This document shows, piece after piece, positions 51,771 through 64,000 of a stretch of 64,000 nt of DNA. The notes under the pieces were generated by a model. That model was given only the letters and a program-made list of their open reading frames with translations. It had not been told where the DNA came from and made no database searches. The position numbers were made by a program, and so were the translations under genes. Location: the NCBI GenBank assembly GCA_030141605.1, contig JAQGDQ010002367.1, positions 186,001 through 250,000 on the forward strand. Direction: 5' to 3'. Each line of letters begins with the position of its first letter. Within the stretch, counting starts at the first letter, position 1. This stretch comes from Tubiluchus corallicola (Eukaryota; Priapulida; Priapulimorpha; Priapulimorphida; Tubiluchidae).

Positions 51771-54700
51771 ATGTCACAGTCCTACAACAATGATATGGGA
51801 TTTCTAAATGATTCTAACGATGCGGACGAGAAGGAGGAAGAAGACAGGCATGATTTTGAAGAGATGATAACTCCAGACAGATTGGTAAGCTGTAGTTAAA
51901 GATTTGAGGGAATGAGAGACAGCTAACGGCTGTCTAAATTTCGTTATTCCTACCATGCAGAGTCACATTGATGCATCCTTGCAAGCGCATAACTTAGCCT
52001 TTTCATGTTTTTGGTCAGCTTAAGGATTTCAATTTTTCAAAGTATGACGAATTTGTGAAACAGCACACAAGAAACAAAAAATGTCTACAAAACAAAATTT
52101 ATTGCAGTTGTGATACAGGCTGCCTTTTTCCTCACTCATTGACTCATTTTCACGAGTCAAGCAATACTTATTTCGTAAAACATCATTTTCTGTTTTTTTG
52201 TTTTTCTCTTATAATTCCTTGTTTTCTGTTTTGGGTTCTTCCTGGTGATCTGCATTAAGCTTGAGGTCTTGTTTTTTTTTATGAGTGCATCTGTTGTAAA
52301 ACCTTTTGTCAGGGGCGCCGTGCACCAAAAAAAATTGGGGGGGCCCGACTGTATATAATGGCGGAACTTAACTGTTTAAAAAACGTATAATTTTGAATTC
52401 CCACACAGTATTTTGCGTGCAAGAAAAACAATTTATTTATTCCCAACTGGCATTTAACTTAAAGCTATAGCAACGGAAACTTAATTAAAATTAAATTAAA
52501 ATTTAATTAAGTATTTATTAGCTGTCAGGAATCCAAAGATACGGCGAAAAGACGACTACCAAAACATATGTACCTTTAACTTAATATTTTTAATAATTAC
52601 TAAACTTTTTATTCCGAGGCAAGATGAAGATGTTGAACTAACAACAAACGTTATTTTTAAATGATTCAGCAGCACAAGTCAAAGCCAACAACATAACATG
52701 AATACGTTACAGGATGACTATAGGGGTATAGTAGAAAAGCAATGACAGGTATTACACCAAGATAAAGCAAAGAGGTTAAAGCGTAAAAAGCGATATACAG
52801 CGACACAATTTTTATTTTCTTGTCTATTTTCTCACCTATAATATGTGTCTGCAACATGCAGACAATGTTTGACTGATCCAGATTTGAATCATGGACCTCG
52901 TTAATCAACTCACTTAGAATGAGAGTAAATACCACACTTTAATGTATATCGGGATACATCTATCAAATGCAAGCTCATTAGATTGGGTTGTTACTTGCAC
53001 CCGATATTTGCAACGCATGATCCACGCCGATACTAGCCAGAGCTCGGGTGGGCATTTAGTAGGATATTTCTGTACGTGTTTCTGCCGTGCACCCCAATGC
53101 TCTCAGCTATTTCTTGTGCAATCTTCCAGTACTTTTCGAAGTCATTCACCGTTCGCTTTGCTGCAGTCTCTTTAATTAAGGCTTGAATGAGAGCCACTGC
53201 TGATGGCACATTGAGTTCTTTGCTCTGTAGTGCTTTGGAAACAATCTGCGACATTCCCAGCAGATCAGTCATGATTGATAAACACAGACAAAATTCATAA
53301 TTTATTGATTTTAGGAGGGAGAATGCCTCTCCGGCAGTTTTTCGATCATATGATGGTCCTTCGGTAAAGGATTCCAATGTCATGACTACACCAATCAGAT
53401 TGTCCTTGAGAGCCTTGCAGTTGTCGACGCGAGATGACCACCGAGTTGCTCAAAATTATGCCCATTTATGCAGCAAACTCGTGGGAAAGAGTCGCTAAGG
53501 AGTAGCAAAGAGTCGGTAATGTCCAATCAGGAGGTGGCTCATCAATTTGTATCTCCCAAACCGACTCTCTGGTACTAGGCTAGCTCAACATGACTTCAAT
53601 ATTTGCATTGTTTTTGCTCTATTATTTCACTTGTTCACTATTATAACACACTGCTGAACGAAGCTCGAGTGCTAACTGAGCCGTTTTGTTAACTAACAGT
53701 CTTTTGTGCAAAGACGCTAATGCTACTCAACGAGCTGCTTTGTTAACTGTTCCTGCCTGCCTCCTGAATAGATACATGCAAACAAATTAACTACATCCTG
53801 ACTTATAGGTAAACACATCTGGTCAGGCACGTATTAACAGTCAGAATAATTTAACTCGGCAACAAACTTTAACGATAAAAAATATTATTGGGCTACTGTA
53901 CCGAAACGCTCATACTGTTCGCATTTATGGAGCGCTGGCCCGCTATTGTGTGTCAAAAATTCAGAAATAAATTTGCTTACCGTTTGCCATTTTGACATTT
54001 TCTAAAAAATTGGGGGGGGGCCTATAGCACGACGCCACTGCCTTTTGTGTTGCAAAAACTACTATACATGGATGTTGCTGTAAACTATATGTGTGACTAT
54101 TTTGACACTACTCATTTTCTCTCCTTCATGTATTTTGCATTACATGTAGAGAGAGCGTGTGACTAATTGCACATTGACACATTGTCATTCTGTTGTCATT
54201 TAGTGGCTATTTAGTGTCATGTAGTCATATTACAATTATAATGTCATATATCATCACTTTTCTACATCTTGCATGCAGAAGCATGATTGTATTGGCATGT
54301 TAAATAAATATACTTGAATTACATGAAGAAGCACATAGCCCTTTATTAAGCGACCATTTGTCAGAAGAACAATTTGGTCAAAAAACCATGTAAACATGCC
54401 TTCCAGTACTTTGTTGTTTGTTATTATACATATACAGTTCTTAAAAAATTACTTTATACATGTGAATTACATATGATTGCCTTTTTTTGTTCTCCTTTCA
54501 ACTATTTTTGTTTTCAGAAAGTATTAACTGGAGTGGAAAACTTAAATGATGCACATTTACTAGAAATGATAGTTGACTCGAAAAAGACACCTCTTGCGGG
54601 TCTAGGATATTATGTTCCAAATCTACATCAGCTTATACTTTCCAATAGCAACTTACCTACAGTTAGGTAAGCTGAATCAGCTTCCTTTGTATTTATACAT

Positions 54701-57700
54701 CGAGACAGCAGTGCGTTTTAGTAATCTGAGTATTTGCTCACTCACTACTACTTTTGCACGAATGTGTCATTCTTGCTCATTACTGTAAGCAAGGAAGGGG
54801 ACTATGGCTTCGTTGTCACGGTGTGTGTTTCTTAATCACAGTTAAGTGACAATGGGAGAAACTATGATTGGAGTGAACGATGAGGATTCATGAGTGAATC
54901 CACAATTACTGAATTCTTGAAAGCAAACTTGGCTATGATCTGAAAAGAAATCAGTTTTTTTTTACAACTCGGCAATTGTGGTTTCATTTGATCATTAGCC
55001 AGAGTTAAAGCTCTCAGTCTTAACTTTTAACAATTTCTTCCTGTGGTTTAAAAAATTCTTTTTTATCATCAACACAAGGATGCGACAGGTAAGAAAGTCA
55101 TGTGTAGGCAGTTTTAGCCATACGATTCTCAAACTTGCACAAGACACCGTTGTTGCTTTAGTACTTGATGTTAGAGGACTCTCAATGATTAGTAATGTTC
55201 TGATTCTATGAGCAGTGAAATAATAAGTTGGCCCTACAGTTAAGTGTTAACATGTAGTGTGCTGAAGTACCAGAAATTACTTGATAAGCGTAAAAATGTT
55301 AACAATGGCCAAGCCAATCAGTGGTCAGTGATCAATGAACGAACAATGGTGTTCGGTTGTCGTTGATGACTGCTGAAAGAGATTTGGTTGGCTAGTCATT
55401 AAGTTATTGATCAGCTCAGTAAACTGTTATGTCCATCACAAAATAAAAATTGCTGAATTCATAAGAAAATGTAAGTTAAAGTAGGAATTTAAAACTTACA
55501 GCAAAAGTTTTTGAAATGTTTACCATATTGTTACGATAAAATTATTTACATGCTGTAACCATATTTCCTTGAATTGGCTGCATGATGAAATCCCACACTG
55601 AAGGAGCACCGGCCAAACGAATGCAGCATATAATGCCTTTAGTGCTGTTAGTATATTAGTCATTAATTCATATAATCCAGGAGGACTCTAAAGTGCCAAT
55701 GATACATTTACATTTATTTTACCTTACTGGTAAAATTAATCTCAAAATCAAATAATTGATGAAGTTCCACAATTGGAATCATGTGGATAATCTCTTGCTG
55801 TGTAAAATAACTGATAAGACAAAACAGTTTCAAATCATTTTTGTGTCGGAACATTATTTACGTATTTTATCTGACTTGTGATAAATTGGTCAGCAATCAT
55901 ACAGCAATTTTTACAGGATTCAAAATTTTTACCCATCATTTTACATCATTTATAGGTACTCCCACTAGCCACTAATTAAGTTTGTAACATATTATTTAAT
56001 TATTAGACATTTTGTAGATAATAAAACATATGTTTCCGAGCGTAGGTCAAAATTAGGTATGGTCTGAAACATCCTGTTTTCCACTAAAGCACAAAAATGG
56101 GGCCTTAATCAGTTTAGTAGTAGTAAATTTCGATGTGGATTACTGTTCAAGAAGTCTAATTTGATAAGAATTGGAAGTTAAAGGAGGCAGCACTGCTACA
56201 CCCCTCTCGAAGTTTTCGACTAAGTGTAATTAATAGGCCTATATAGTGTAGTTAGACATGGATTATTATGTCTAATCATTATCTGAAGATTTAGATTAAG
56301 AAAACTGTAGAAAATGAACATGACACATTTGAAATTTTACTCATCTGAATAAACTACAATGATGTAATTTTCCCTATTATCAATGTTTGTCATTTTGTGT
56401 GTATAAACTCTAATGATGTGTGTCACAGTGTCTCATATGTCATGTTGTAAGACCATCCAGGATCCAATGAACTCACTAGCATTTTACTCCAAATTAAAAA
56501 ATAGATGTTGTCCTTTTTCAAAAAAAAACATGACAGAATTCAAAGTTTGTACTGCCGTTTGAATATAAAAATAGATAATGGGCAAAATTTGAAAATCTGA
56601 ATACTTTAATAGCATAAGTTTATGATGCAGTAATATAATTTGATAATGTACGTATTTTTAAACTCGCATTAAATTTTACTTTTCTTGTCCTTTAAAGATG
56701 TGGTAAGTAAAAGAAGTGTAAAGCAGAGTAGCTATTGTGATAACCTTGTAATATGTTCATCAAATTAAACACTACATTTTCAGGGACTTGGGAACATGTA
56801 TGAAACAACTACAAGTGCTCTGGCTACCTCACTGCAATTTAACAGATCTGGATGGTGCAAGTTCTTTCCCTCTATTGTCAGAGATTTTTGCTGCATACAA
56901 TCATGTGAGCGACCTAACTCCACTCAGCTTTTTGATGAATTTGAAAATTTTAGACCTTGAAGGGTTAGTTTTTAAATTGAAATTTTTTGAAGTGATATAA
57001 GCTTCTTGATTTGCATTTGAAACTTCAAAAACAGTGAATTTGTTCTCTGTAAGCTTATGCACTTATTAATATTGTGTAGCTGTCCTATTATGGTCGTGTA
57101 AAAATTGCACTGTGCTGTGAAGTCAATGTGAAAGGCCTGTAATTTGATAACTTAACTACTGCAATGTGAGCCTATTATATTAAAGAATTTTTAAAGAAAT
57201 TGGGTAGTTTATAGTCGAAGGAAACTACTTCCTGCTCTACATTAATTATTATAAATAATTTTGCATTTGTTCACCTGCCCAAGCACCAGTCATCTGTTAG
57301 ATTCTGCTATCAGGTCTTGTTAAGTGTTTACCACCTTGCTTTATGGCACTTCTGCTTTTATTCCGAGTCCAGAGTAGTACTTGGAATTCAGCAGGGTTAT
57401 AGTTAAGAAAAGCTTTTCAACCTCGTATAATTCGCTACTGATATTCTTGCAAAACAAAACACTGGTGGCTTATGGTCTTTGTGTGTTGTTTTACATAGAT
57501 TGTCAGTTTGCTTTTTGGTCATTTGAAAGGCGCTTTTCACATATAAAGTCACATCTGCCACGATGCATATCACCACGTAGTGCAGGGTGGTAATGCCTTA
57601 AAAGACTGGCCCATCATTGAGGAAGAAATGTCAGGTACATGAGCTGCCATGGATGTGCATTAGGGATGGTCCCTGCAGTTATTTTAGTTACTGCCTTGAT

Positions 57701-60700
57701 CATCATACGCTTCATTATGTCGAGGGCTAAAATGATATAAGCATCTTTTCTAAGGACAATACAAAAACCAGTGAATAAAGAATTAGTTTGGGGTGAAAGC
57801 TAGTGTCTGTCATCTTTCATCATAAAATATATCGTATTAACATTGAGCGGGTAGTTTAGTTCCGGGGATTTATCTTTAATCATTCGTATATGTCGACGGT
57901 TTACTAGAATATATCCTATTGTTTTGTCCTGGGTATTTGTAAAAATAGGACATCATACACTGTTAATCTCCATTCCAAAATGTAACTAAATTGCTGTGGA
58001 TGAGCAGCCATATTACACAAGAGCATTTACACAACTATGTGCGGAGTAAACAGTTTAAATACCAAGTGTCCCCTTCCAAATAGATCACCAAACAACTGCA
58101 CTACATCTGGGGAGTAATGAATATATGTGCTTGATGTCTAATGTGTAATGTCTAGTTTTGCTAAACTTGAGTTATTACCCAGCAGACAATTTCTTTGGAC
58201 CATAACTCTGATCTCAGTAAGAGTTAGTGTAATTTTAATGTGACTACATATGATATGCATCCACAGCGCCATTTACTCTGCCGAGAATTTTTCTCTGTGC
58301 TGTGTGTGCACCAAATTCATTATTATTTTAAAAGTGTTTCAATGTTTTAATTACATATGATATTTTGTTAACAGCTCGAGCTTTGTTATGACAAATTGCA
58401 CTAGATAGTATAGTAACACTTTTAATAAAACATATTGTAAAGTTTCATTTTTTTGTTTTAGGAATGATTTACACGACATCATACAAGTAGAGTTTTTGAC
58501 TATGTGCAAAAAGCTGAAGAATCTAATTCTTGAAGGAAATCCTATATGCACTGTTCCTGGCATTGGTTTTCAGGTATTTCTTTACTACTTTTAGAAAGAA
58601 GGAGTGGGAGAAAGAGGTAGGGAGGGAAGGAGAAAGAGAGATAGAGAGAGAGAGAGAGAGAGGGGGGGCAGTGAGGCAGAGAGACAGTGGCATAGCTAGA
58701 GGCGCCCGGGGTGGCACACGAGTTTGCTGCCCACCCCATCTTATCAAACCTAACATTATTCTGTTACTTTGTCTGGGTTAATTACCATAAGTAACTGTTT
58801 TTGATTACATAGTAACCAACAAAATCACCATTTCATCAAAAAAACAAAAAATTGTATTAATAATCTCTACTTTAACATTTTGAATTGTTTATAGCTGAGA
58901 ATTATAACTGCACCTGTAAAACAAATTTGCTCAAGCACATGAACGGATGTGTTTGTATTGCACGGTAACCAGATGACACCATTTTTCGTTCAAAATGAGG
59001 AAGCACAAGCGCGAAGTGGTTGTCCCAATTAAATTGACTTCACTAATTACGTGAAGCATTTAGCACATAATTTTATTCCTGAAACTTTCTAATATTCAAA
59101 TAAATTCAGCTTCCCGAGAGACTTGGCTTTTCCTTTAAGTAGTGATGAACCTGGCTAATAAATGAATTGGTGGCTGCTAGCTTTTTGAGAAAACTGCCTC
59201 CTGACCTGCCCAAACTATTCAGTGTTAGTTGTAGATTCCATATTTGAGTGCAGGATTCTTGCTTGTGGGGTGTGTATAAAAAACAAAGTTTTATATGCCT
59301 AGTACTCAAGAATACTTGCTAACGTCTGGAGACATCAGACAGTTCTAAGACTAAGGAGTTAGTGGGATTGCAAAAAAAAAGATGAAAATATTTATTCACT
59401 TGTACTTGATCTTTTGTAGGGGGATAATTATATCTACCGTCAGGCAATTCTAAAAATGCTTCCATGGCTGAAGTTCTTAGACGACCAACTTGTAGAAATG
59501 GTGACACAAACACAGCAACCAGAAAAAAACTTGTCAGTTGAAAAAGATATAGTGCAAGAGTCCATAAAGGAACTGATCATTAGAGAAATACCAAGACGTA
59601 AGAATTAAAATGGACGCTTCACAAATGCTGTAAACTGCTACATAGAATACACTGGTCCTTGTACTGATGCTCTTTATTTTCATTACAAATTGATACAGAT
59701 CAAAGTTCGACCCTGAATTCTTGATTTTTAGAAACCTAGCTTTCAGGATCAAATACATTCTTTATTTTATTTTTGGGCATTTCTTATCGTTTTTTTGCTA
59801 TCTTCTTCTCTCCCAAGAATTAATTTTTAACCAAATTTCTAGCAATAAAATTTTGTTAAGTTGACATTTTACAGCAAGCCATTTTTAACCCAAATCACAT
59901 GCAAATGTATGCAGCATTTATTATAGGAGCACAGCTGATAATTGACTGTAGAGCAGTGGTTCCCAGCCGGGGGTATGGGTACCCCCTGGGGGTACGCAAC
60001 AGCAATGCCAGGGGTACGCAGAAGGTGTGTCAGATCGACACATTTTTTTCTTTCTGTAGCCGGTGAAAAGGGTAAAATACACCAAGTTGCAGCATCGCGA
60101 TATTCTTTCTACAGGTTAGGCAATATTTCACAAACAATATTCCTGCGCAGTGTGCTAGAAAATACTTTTACCCGCCCACGAAAAGCTTATATTTTGTCGC
60201 TTTGTTTGTGCTGTATTTGGCTTTCGAGGTGTTGGTTCCATTTGTGACAGCATACAAATGTGAGCTAGGCTTCAGTGCAATGCTATATTTGAAGACGAAG
60301 GCAAGAAACCGTTTGGATTTGAGGAGCGACATGCGAGTCGCAATATCAACAATTAAACCTGAAATCAAAAAACTTGTTGATAATCATCAAGAACAGCGTG
60401 CACATTAATTATGACTGCTGTGAAGATCGCGCTTCCTTGTATTGATGTTTTCATATTCGAGAAAGTTGTTCAAATTACGTATTTCTTAATAATCAGTGAT
60501 AAAATTCATGTTTTCAAAAAAAGTTAAAATAAAAAAATGTCGATAATATTAATCGTTGTTTTCTGGAAACTGGTTTTTCAAACAATTTGTTGAAAAATAT
60601 CAGGTGGGGGTACGCTGAAGATCGCCACATTTAGAAGGGGTACTTGGCAAGGAAAAGGTTGGGAACCACTGCTGTAGAGGAACTGAAACTGAATAATAAC

Positions 60701-63538
60701 CAAGGTGGTCTGGTGCTGGAAAAGGAGAGTAGCAGACAAGCAGTTTTCTTAACTCAGTCAACAGTAAAGGCTATTTACAAAAATGAAAACAGCTACAGAG
60801 TGAAAAATTATCTAAAATGAGCAGAAGAAATACAACAGGAGAAAAGATGGGCAATTTACTTAGCTATGTGTTTTCTTAGGACACATTAGTTTCATTAAAC
60901 GATGAATTACTGTATGTTCAAGACAATACAATTTTGTAGTGGCCCACATCTTCAACTCTGCTTTAAAAATCCGCAGAAATCATGTGTAACTCATGTAGAA
61001 AAGTATTACAGTAGTCGCTGCTTAGTAGACTCACGGTTAATAGATTCAATCGCTTAATTGACTCAACTCCTGGAACGGACCGCTTCTATTCAGATATATA
61101 TAAAAACTATCAGTAATTAACTCAAATAAATTCCCTTAATTGACTCAATATTCTTCCTTTACGTACTTAAAATAAGACATTTGTATGGGCCCAAACAGCC
61201 TTTCCTACTTTTATAACATCTTTACTTCCCTTTTGTGCATTATATATGTAGAAACAATCATGTTAAGTACCGTTCTGTTTGTAAACGGGTATGTTTATCA
61301 TGCGCTAGCGTAGTGGTTTTGCTTTGAATCTGTTACCCGCTCACCCATTGCAATTAACCTCGTTACCCAAAGAATTTCTGGAAGCTGAACATTTAATCAA
61401 TTGCCTAGCGGTTTCCTTTTGATGCTCTAGGTGCAAATCACGCTTTCATGGTTAATGAATAGATTTTAGAACATGGTTAATAGTCAAAGATGCAGGTACA
61501 GTAATCAACCAGTATTCCTTGTGACTTACAAGAGTAAACATGGTACAGCAAATAAGAGCAATGTAAGTGAGCAGACGATTCAGAACTGCTTTAGTCACGC
61601 ACAACAACGGATTTTCAATGTGGGCCAACTTCTTCGCGAGAAAATGAAGCAGCCGTCTTTGAAGGAATTTTTGCAAATAAACAGACTTAGAAAAGTCTGT
61701 GATTTAGGAAAGTATACCTTTTAATTTATTGCTAATTCACTTAGATGAATTAATATTTTAATTTTTTTCTAATTTTGAACTGCACAAAGGAATTTAGGCA
61801 TTACTTAATTTCTAAAATTCATTAAAAACCTTTGCAGTGCATAGTAAACTGATGACTCACACTTCTATGCCTGTAATACTACACCCATCTGTTAATATGT
61901 TCAGTCGGTTAATGGGATCAAACACGTCGGTCCTAAAGTGAGTCTATTAAGTGGCGACTACTGTATACGAAGATGAGCAGCGTTCATCCTCAAAAATGGT
62001 TCAACTCCTTGCTGCCACTACACTCTGATACAAAAAACTACTCTGTACAAAAAATGAACATGTCGTTAGCTGAGGTTAGTTTTACAGCATTCATTTAATT
62101 AAGTATAAATGTTAACATACAGACCAAATCCAACTTGAAAATGTTTTCATTACGGATTTTTTCAATTTTGCGTAGGACCAACAAGTGCTCACGGATTGTC
62201 ACCTGCCATTAGTAAAAGTGACACAGAGCTGTCTCGATCTACCTCCAGTGCAGTGTCAGCCATCTTAGCAAGACCACAGAGCGCATTAGCTACTTGTGGT
62301 AAGTAAACATAGATTAAAATTTTCAAAACACTGCCAATATTTCTCACTTAATCTCTCCTTTTAGTTATAATGCTGAAATGTTTGCTAATACACACTTAGG
62401 ATATATTGTGCAGTGCATTCCTAAAACATGACTGTAACTGTTTGTTCCTTAAATCGGTTATTACTGCTAGTGCACTTGGTTAATGCAAAATACCTTTGTT
62501 ATCATAGGTTTTTACAGTAGACATGCGCACCTTGCACCTGACAGTAATGACTACAGTGAGCTTACTAAAGGTGGTGCAGTAGTAAGTGGCAGCTTACTTC
62601 GGACACGTAATAAGTGTTGGCAGGCTTCTTTCGCTGCAGATACATCAGATGCTACTGGTGAAACTGAAACAAGTCAAAAATTCCTTCACCAGTCTAGTTT
62701 TGGGGGTCAGTTTTCTGATAGTAATGGACAAGATGAAGTTAAGTAAGTATTAATAATTATACTCAGCCAAAATCTGAAATTTGAAGCATTTGCTTTATTT
62801 TTTTAGTTTTGATGAGCTTTGAGTTGTCGGTGTTGGGATCATTTTTCAAAGAAATTTTATACTGGATATTTTACTAAAAAATTCAAACTAATTGCCATAA
62901 TTTTGATACGATTAGGTCGCAGGACACAGAAACTGCATCTGTAGTCAGGGCAAGTTGGGATTCATCCTGCGTAAACTCACCAGATACATCTACTTCCCCA
63001 ATTTCTGGAAGTTCTGTGCATTCACCGTCACCCCCGCCATCAAAAGAAGGTACGGTACCTTTTTTAAAAAAATAATTCTCAAGAGAAACGTAACTGCTTA
63101 TGTGTGAATGAATATTAACGACAGATTAAAGTTATGTCAGAAAGCTGTGTACTTATTTTAGGTTCTAAGACTGCAAGCGCGTTGAAGAAATTGCACAAAA
63201 AAAGATTGACTCCAGTCAAACACACAGTAGTAGTTCCAATAAATATAAAATCTAATGCAATGAAACCACTCAAAATACCTTCTACAAAAAAATCAACAAC
63301 AGTTAAAAATAAATGCCATCAAAAAGATCAGAAGAAAACATCAAGTCCAAGAAAGAGAGAAGTGCCTAAGAAACAGTGCCAAGTGAATGCATCTTTAGAA
63401 CATGTGGTAACACTAGATATGGCCGATGACAGTGACTGTGCATGCTTTAGGTATGGTGAAGTTTGCACAGTGCCTTCTCATAGAAAACTCTCACCACATG
63501 AACTGCCTAAATTGAAAGATGCAATCGAATTTCGATGA
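51771..63538 (+). CDS. LRRC56: Leucine-rich repeat-containing protein 56-like, complete, 9 exons, 533 residues
   Basis: LRRC56 (related to algal ODA8) is needed for outer dynein arm assembly and interacts with the intraflagellar transport machinery, so this gene implies motile cilia. Exons: 51771-51884, 54518-54666, 56784-56963, 58462-58573, 59420-59597, 62176-62298, 62508-62742, 62916-63049, 63162-63538; total 1602 nt with stop. The start is the first ATG after an in-frame TAA at 51753. Residues 1-38 are acidic. Residues 74-177 carry about five SDS22-type leucine-rich repeats, for example LQVLWLPHCNLTDLDG and LKILDLEGNDLHDI. A cap follows around 186-210 (YRQAILKMLPWLKFLDD). Residues 302-314 (SELTKGGAVVSG) match the conserved SSLTHG...V.CGNP motif of the family. 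The last exon is lysine-rich (residues about 409-495) and ends with an acidic, cysteine-containing tail that I do not recognise from vertebrate LRRC56. Other SDS22-like LRR proteins are the main alternative, but the post-LRR motif makes LRRC56 likely. Confidence 0.9.
52310..54040 (-). mobile_element. hAT transposon with transposase remnant (hAT-1 copy 2) in LRRC56 intron 1
   Basis: The termini are CAGGGGCGCCGTGCACC and the inverted GCACGACGCCACTG. The 8-bp target duplication CCTTTTGT is perfect at 52302-52309 and 54041-54048. At 1731 bp it is twice the length of copy 1 and holds part of a transposase on the minus strand. Confidence 0.93.
53033..53455 (-). pseudogene. hAT transposase fragment, ZMYM1/DUF4371-like
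   Basis: The frame reads TRWSSRVDNCKALKDNL, then EAFSLLKSINYEFCLCLSIM, IVSKALQSKELNV and FEKYWKIAQEIAESIGV. These are typical of the zinc-finger MYM-type-1-like hAT transposases found in many animal genomes. Only about 140 residues of the middle of the protein remain. N-terminal zinc-finger and catalytic parts are missing, so it is non-functional. Confidence 0.8.
58600..58672. repeat. Purine-rich (GA)n tract in LRRC56 intron 4
   Basis: GGAGGGAAGGAG followed by about ten AG units and a G7 run. It begins only about 30 bp after the exon 4 donor. Confidence 0.9.
58683..58745. mobile_element. Possible hAT-like terminus
   Basis: CAGTGGCATAGCTAGAGGCG resembles the left end of hAT MITEs, followed by the usual G/C-rich stretch. 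No partner terminus or target duplication was found. Confidence 0.35.
59954..60671 (+). mobile_element. hAT element, ZBED5-like (hAT-3), in LRRC56 intron 5
   Basis: The ends are CAGTGGTTCCCAGCC and the inverted GGTTGGGAACCACTG. The 8-bp target duplication CTGTAGAG is perfect at 59946-59953 and 60672-60679. The interior keeps the C-terminal dimerisation segment of a hAT transposase at 60230-60408 (CELGFSAMLYLKTKARNRLD, then DMRVAISTIKPEI), as in ZBED5/FAM200-type transposases. Confidence 0.92.
60202..60408 (+). pseudogene. hAT transposase C-terminal fragment
   Basis: The 68-codon frame matches the conserved C-terminal hAT dimerisation motif (CELGFS...KTKARNRLD...L...P.I) and ends at its natural stop. 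The rest of the transposase has been deleted. Confidence 0.82.
61009..61963 (+). mobile_element. Tigger-like transposon copy T4 in LRRC56 intron 5
   Basis: The ends are TA-CAGTAGTCGCTGC and GGCGACTACTG-TA, with inverted termini. The internal deletion in this copy joins NVSEQTIQNCFSHA directly to the C-terminal QLLREKMKQPSLKEFL. The result is an open 83-codon frame (61473-61724). Confidence 0.9.
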
Positions 63539-64000
63539 CTGTTTGCTCAAATTGTGCAGTATTGCAGAAAGAAACATATGACTTGTCAAAAATGACAAAA
63601 ACAGCAAGTCTAAATGCTAAAGATTTCTTAATGCTACTGTGTTATAATGTTATAAATATTTTTTAGTTACACGAGTGTTATGAATATTTTTTGTTATACG
63701 AATGTAATAAATGTATTCATTAAAATTGTTATGTTACACAGTAAAGAATTGAGTTTTGTATTACACATAGTGACTATCCATAATAGTTACGTCAATTTAG
63801 AACAAAATAGAATAAAATTTCTTTATTACTAATCGCGGAAGTTTCTACAACACTTTGATACAAAATGCATGATCCTTAAAATGTATTACTGAAAGTTTTA
63901 GATGCATGCTTATTAGAAGGCACGAGCTTCAGACTAGTCCTTCTATGATGCTAACTGACAGCATGATACAAGACCCATTTTCTACCTACTGTTATGCAAG
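63539..64000 (+). other. LRRC56: LRRC56 3' untranslated region and flank
   Basis: No further coding sequence is seen after the TGA at 63536-63538. The sequence is AT-rich with two AATAAA signals. Confidence 0.5.
63706..63711 (+). terminator. LRRC56: Candidate poly(A) signal of LRRC56
   Basis: AATAAA lies about 170 bp after the stop; a second AATAAA at 63811-63816 is the alternative. Confidence 0.5.

Noticed and set aside
58523-58781. Three overlapping frames rich in Ser/Leu or Glu/Arg
   Set aside because: Produced by the GA repeat in LRRC56 intron 4.

Overview
The window is nuclear DNA from an invertebrate animal; the sequence does not identify the species. It is AT-rich. Coding sequence sits in short exons of roughly 80-380 bp with GT-AG introns. 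Both genes are metazoan genes with close vertebrate counterparts, and one (LRRC56) belongs to motile cilia. The rest is mostly decayed transposable elements.

Two protein genes lie in tandem on the + strand. (1) Positions 8452-34974 hold 19 exons coding the C-terminal 872 residues of phosphatidylinositol 4-kinase alpha (PI4KA, type III alpha), including the whole kinase domain and the natural stop. The N-terminal half is not visible and probably lies before the window. (2) Positions 51771-63538 hold 9 exons coding a complete 533-residue LRRC56-like protein, a leucine-rich-repeat factor for axonemal dynein and intraflagellar transport. The genes are about 16.8 kb apart and nothing in the sequence suggests they work together: PI4KA makes plasma-membrane PI4P, while LRRC56 acts in cilium assembly.

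Layout. 1-3852: a Tigger-like DNA transposon split by a minus-strand LINE block. That block appears to join the endonuclease part of one LINE family to the reverse-transcriptase part of another. 3853-8451: no recognised gene. 8452-34974: PI4KA, whose introns carry Tigger copies, a LINE, a tRNA-derived SINE, a hAT element and minisatellites. 34975-38900: 3' UTR and unrecognised sequence. 38900-47800: three or four broken minus-strand LINEs, one split by a hAT MITE. 48263-49435: another Tigger copy. 49436-51770: no recognised gene. 51771-63538: LRRC56, with two hAT elements and one Tigger copy in its introns. 63539-64000: 3' flank.

I found no clearly new functional system. The best leads are the chimeric LINE, a set of Tigger copies with different internal deletions, hAT copies with perfect 8-bp target duplications in introns of both genes, and a 10-residue insertion in PI4KA. 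Coordinates of exons were read by hand from splice sites and conserved protein sequence; outer limits of the LINEs are approximate.
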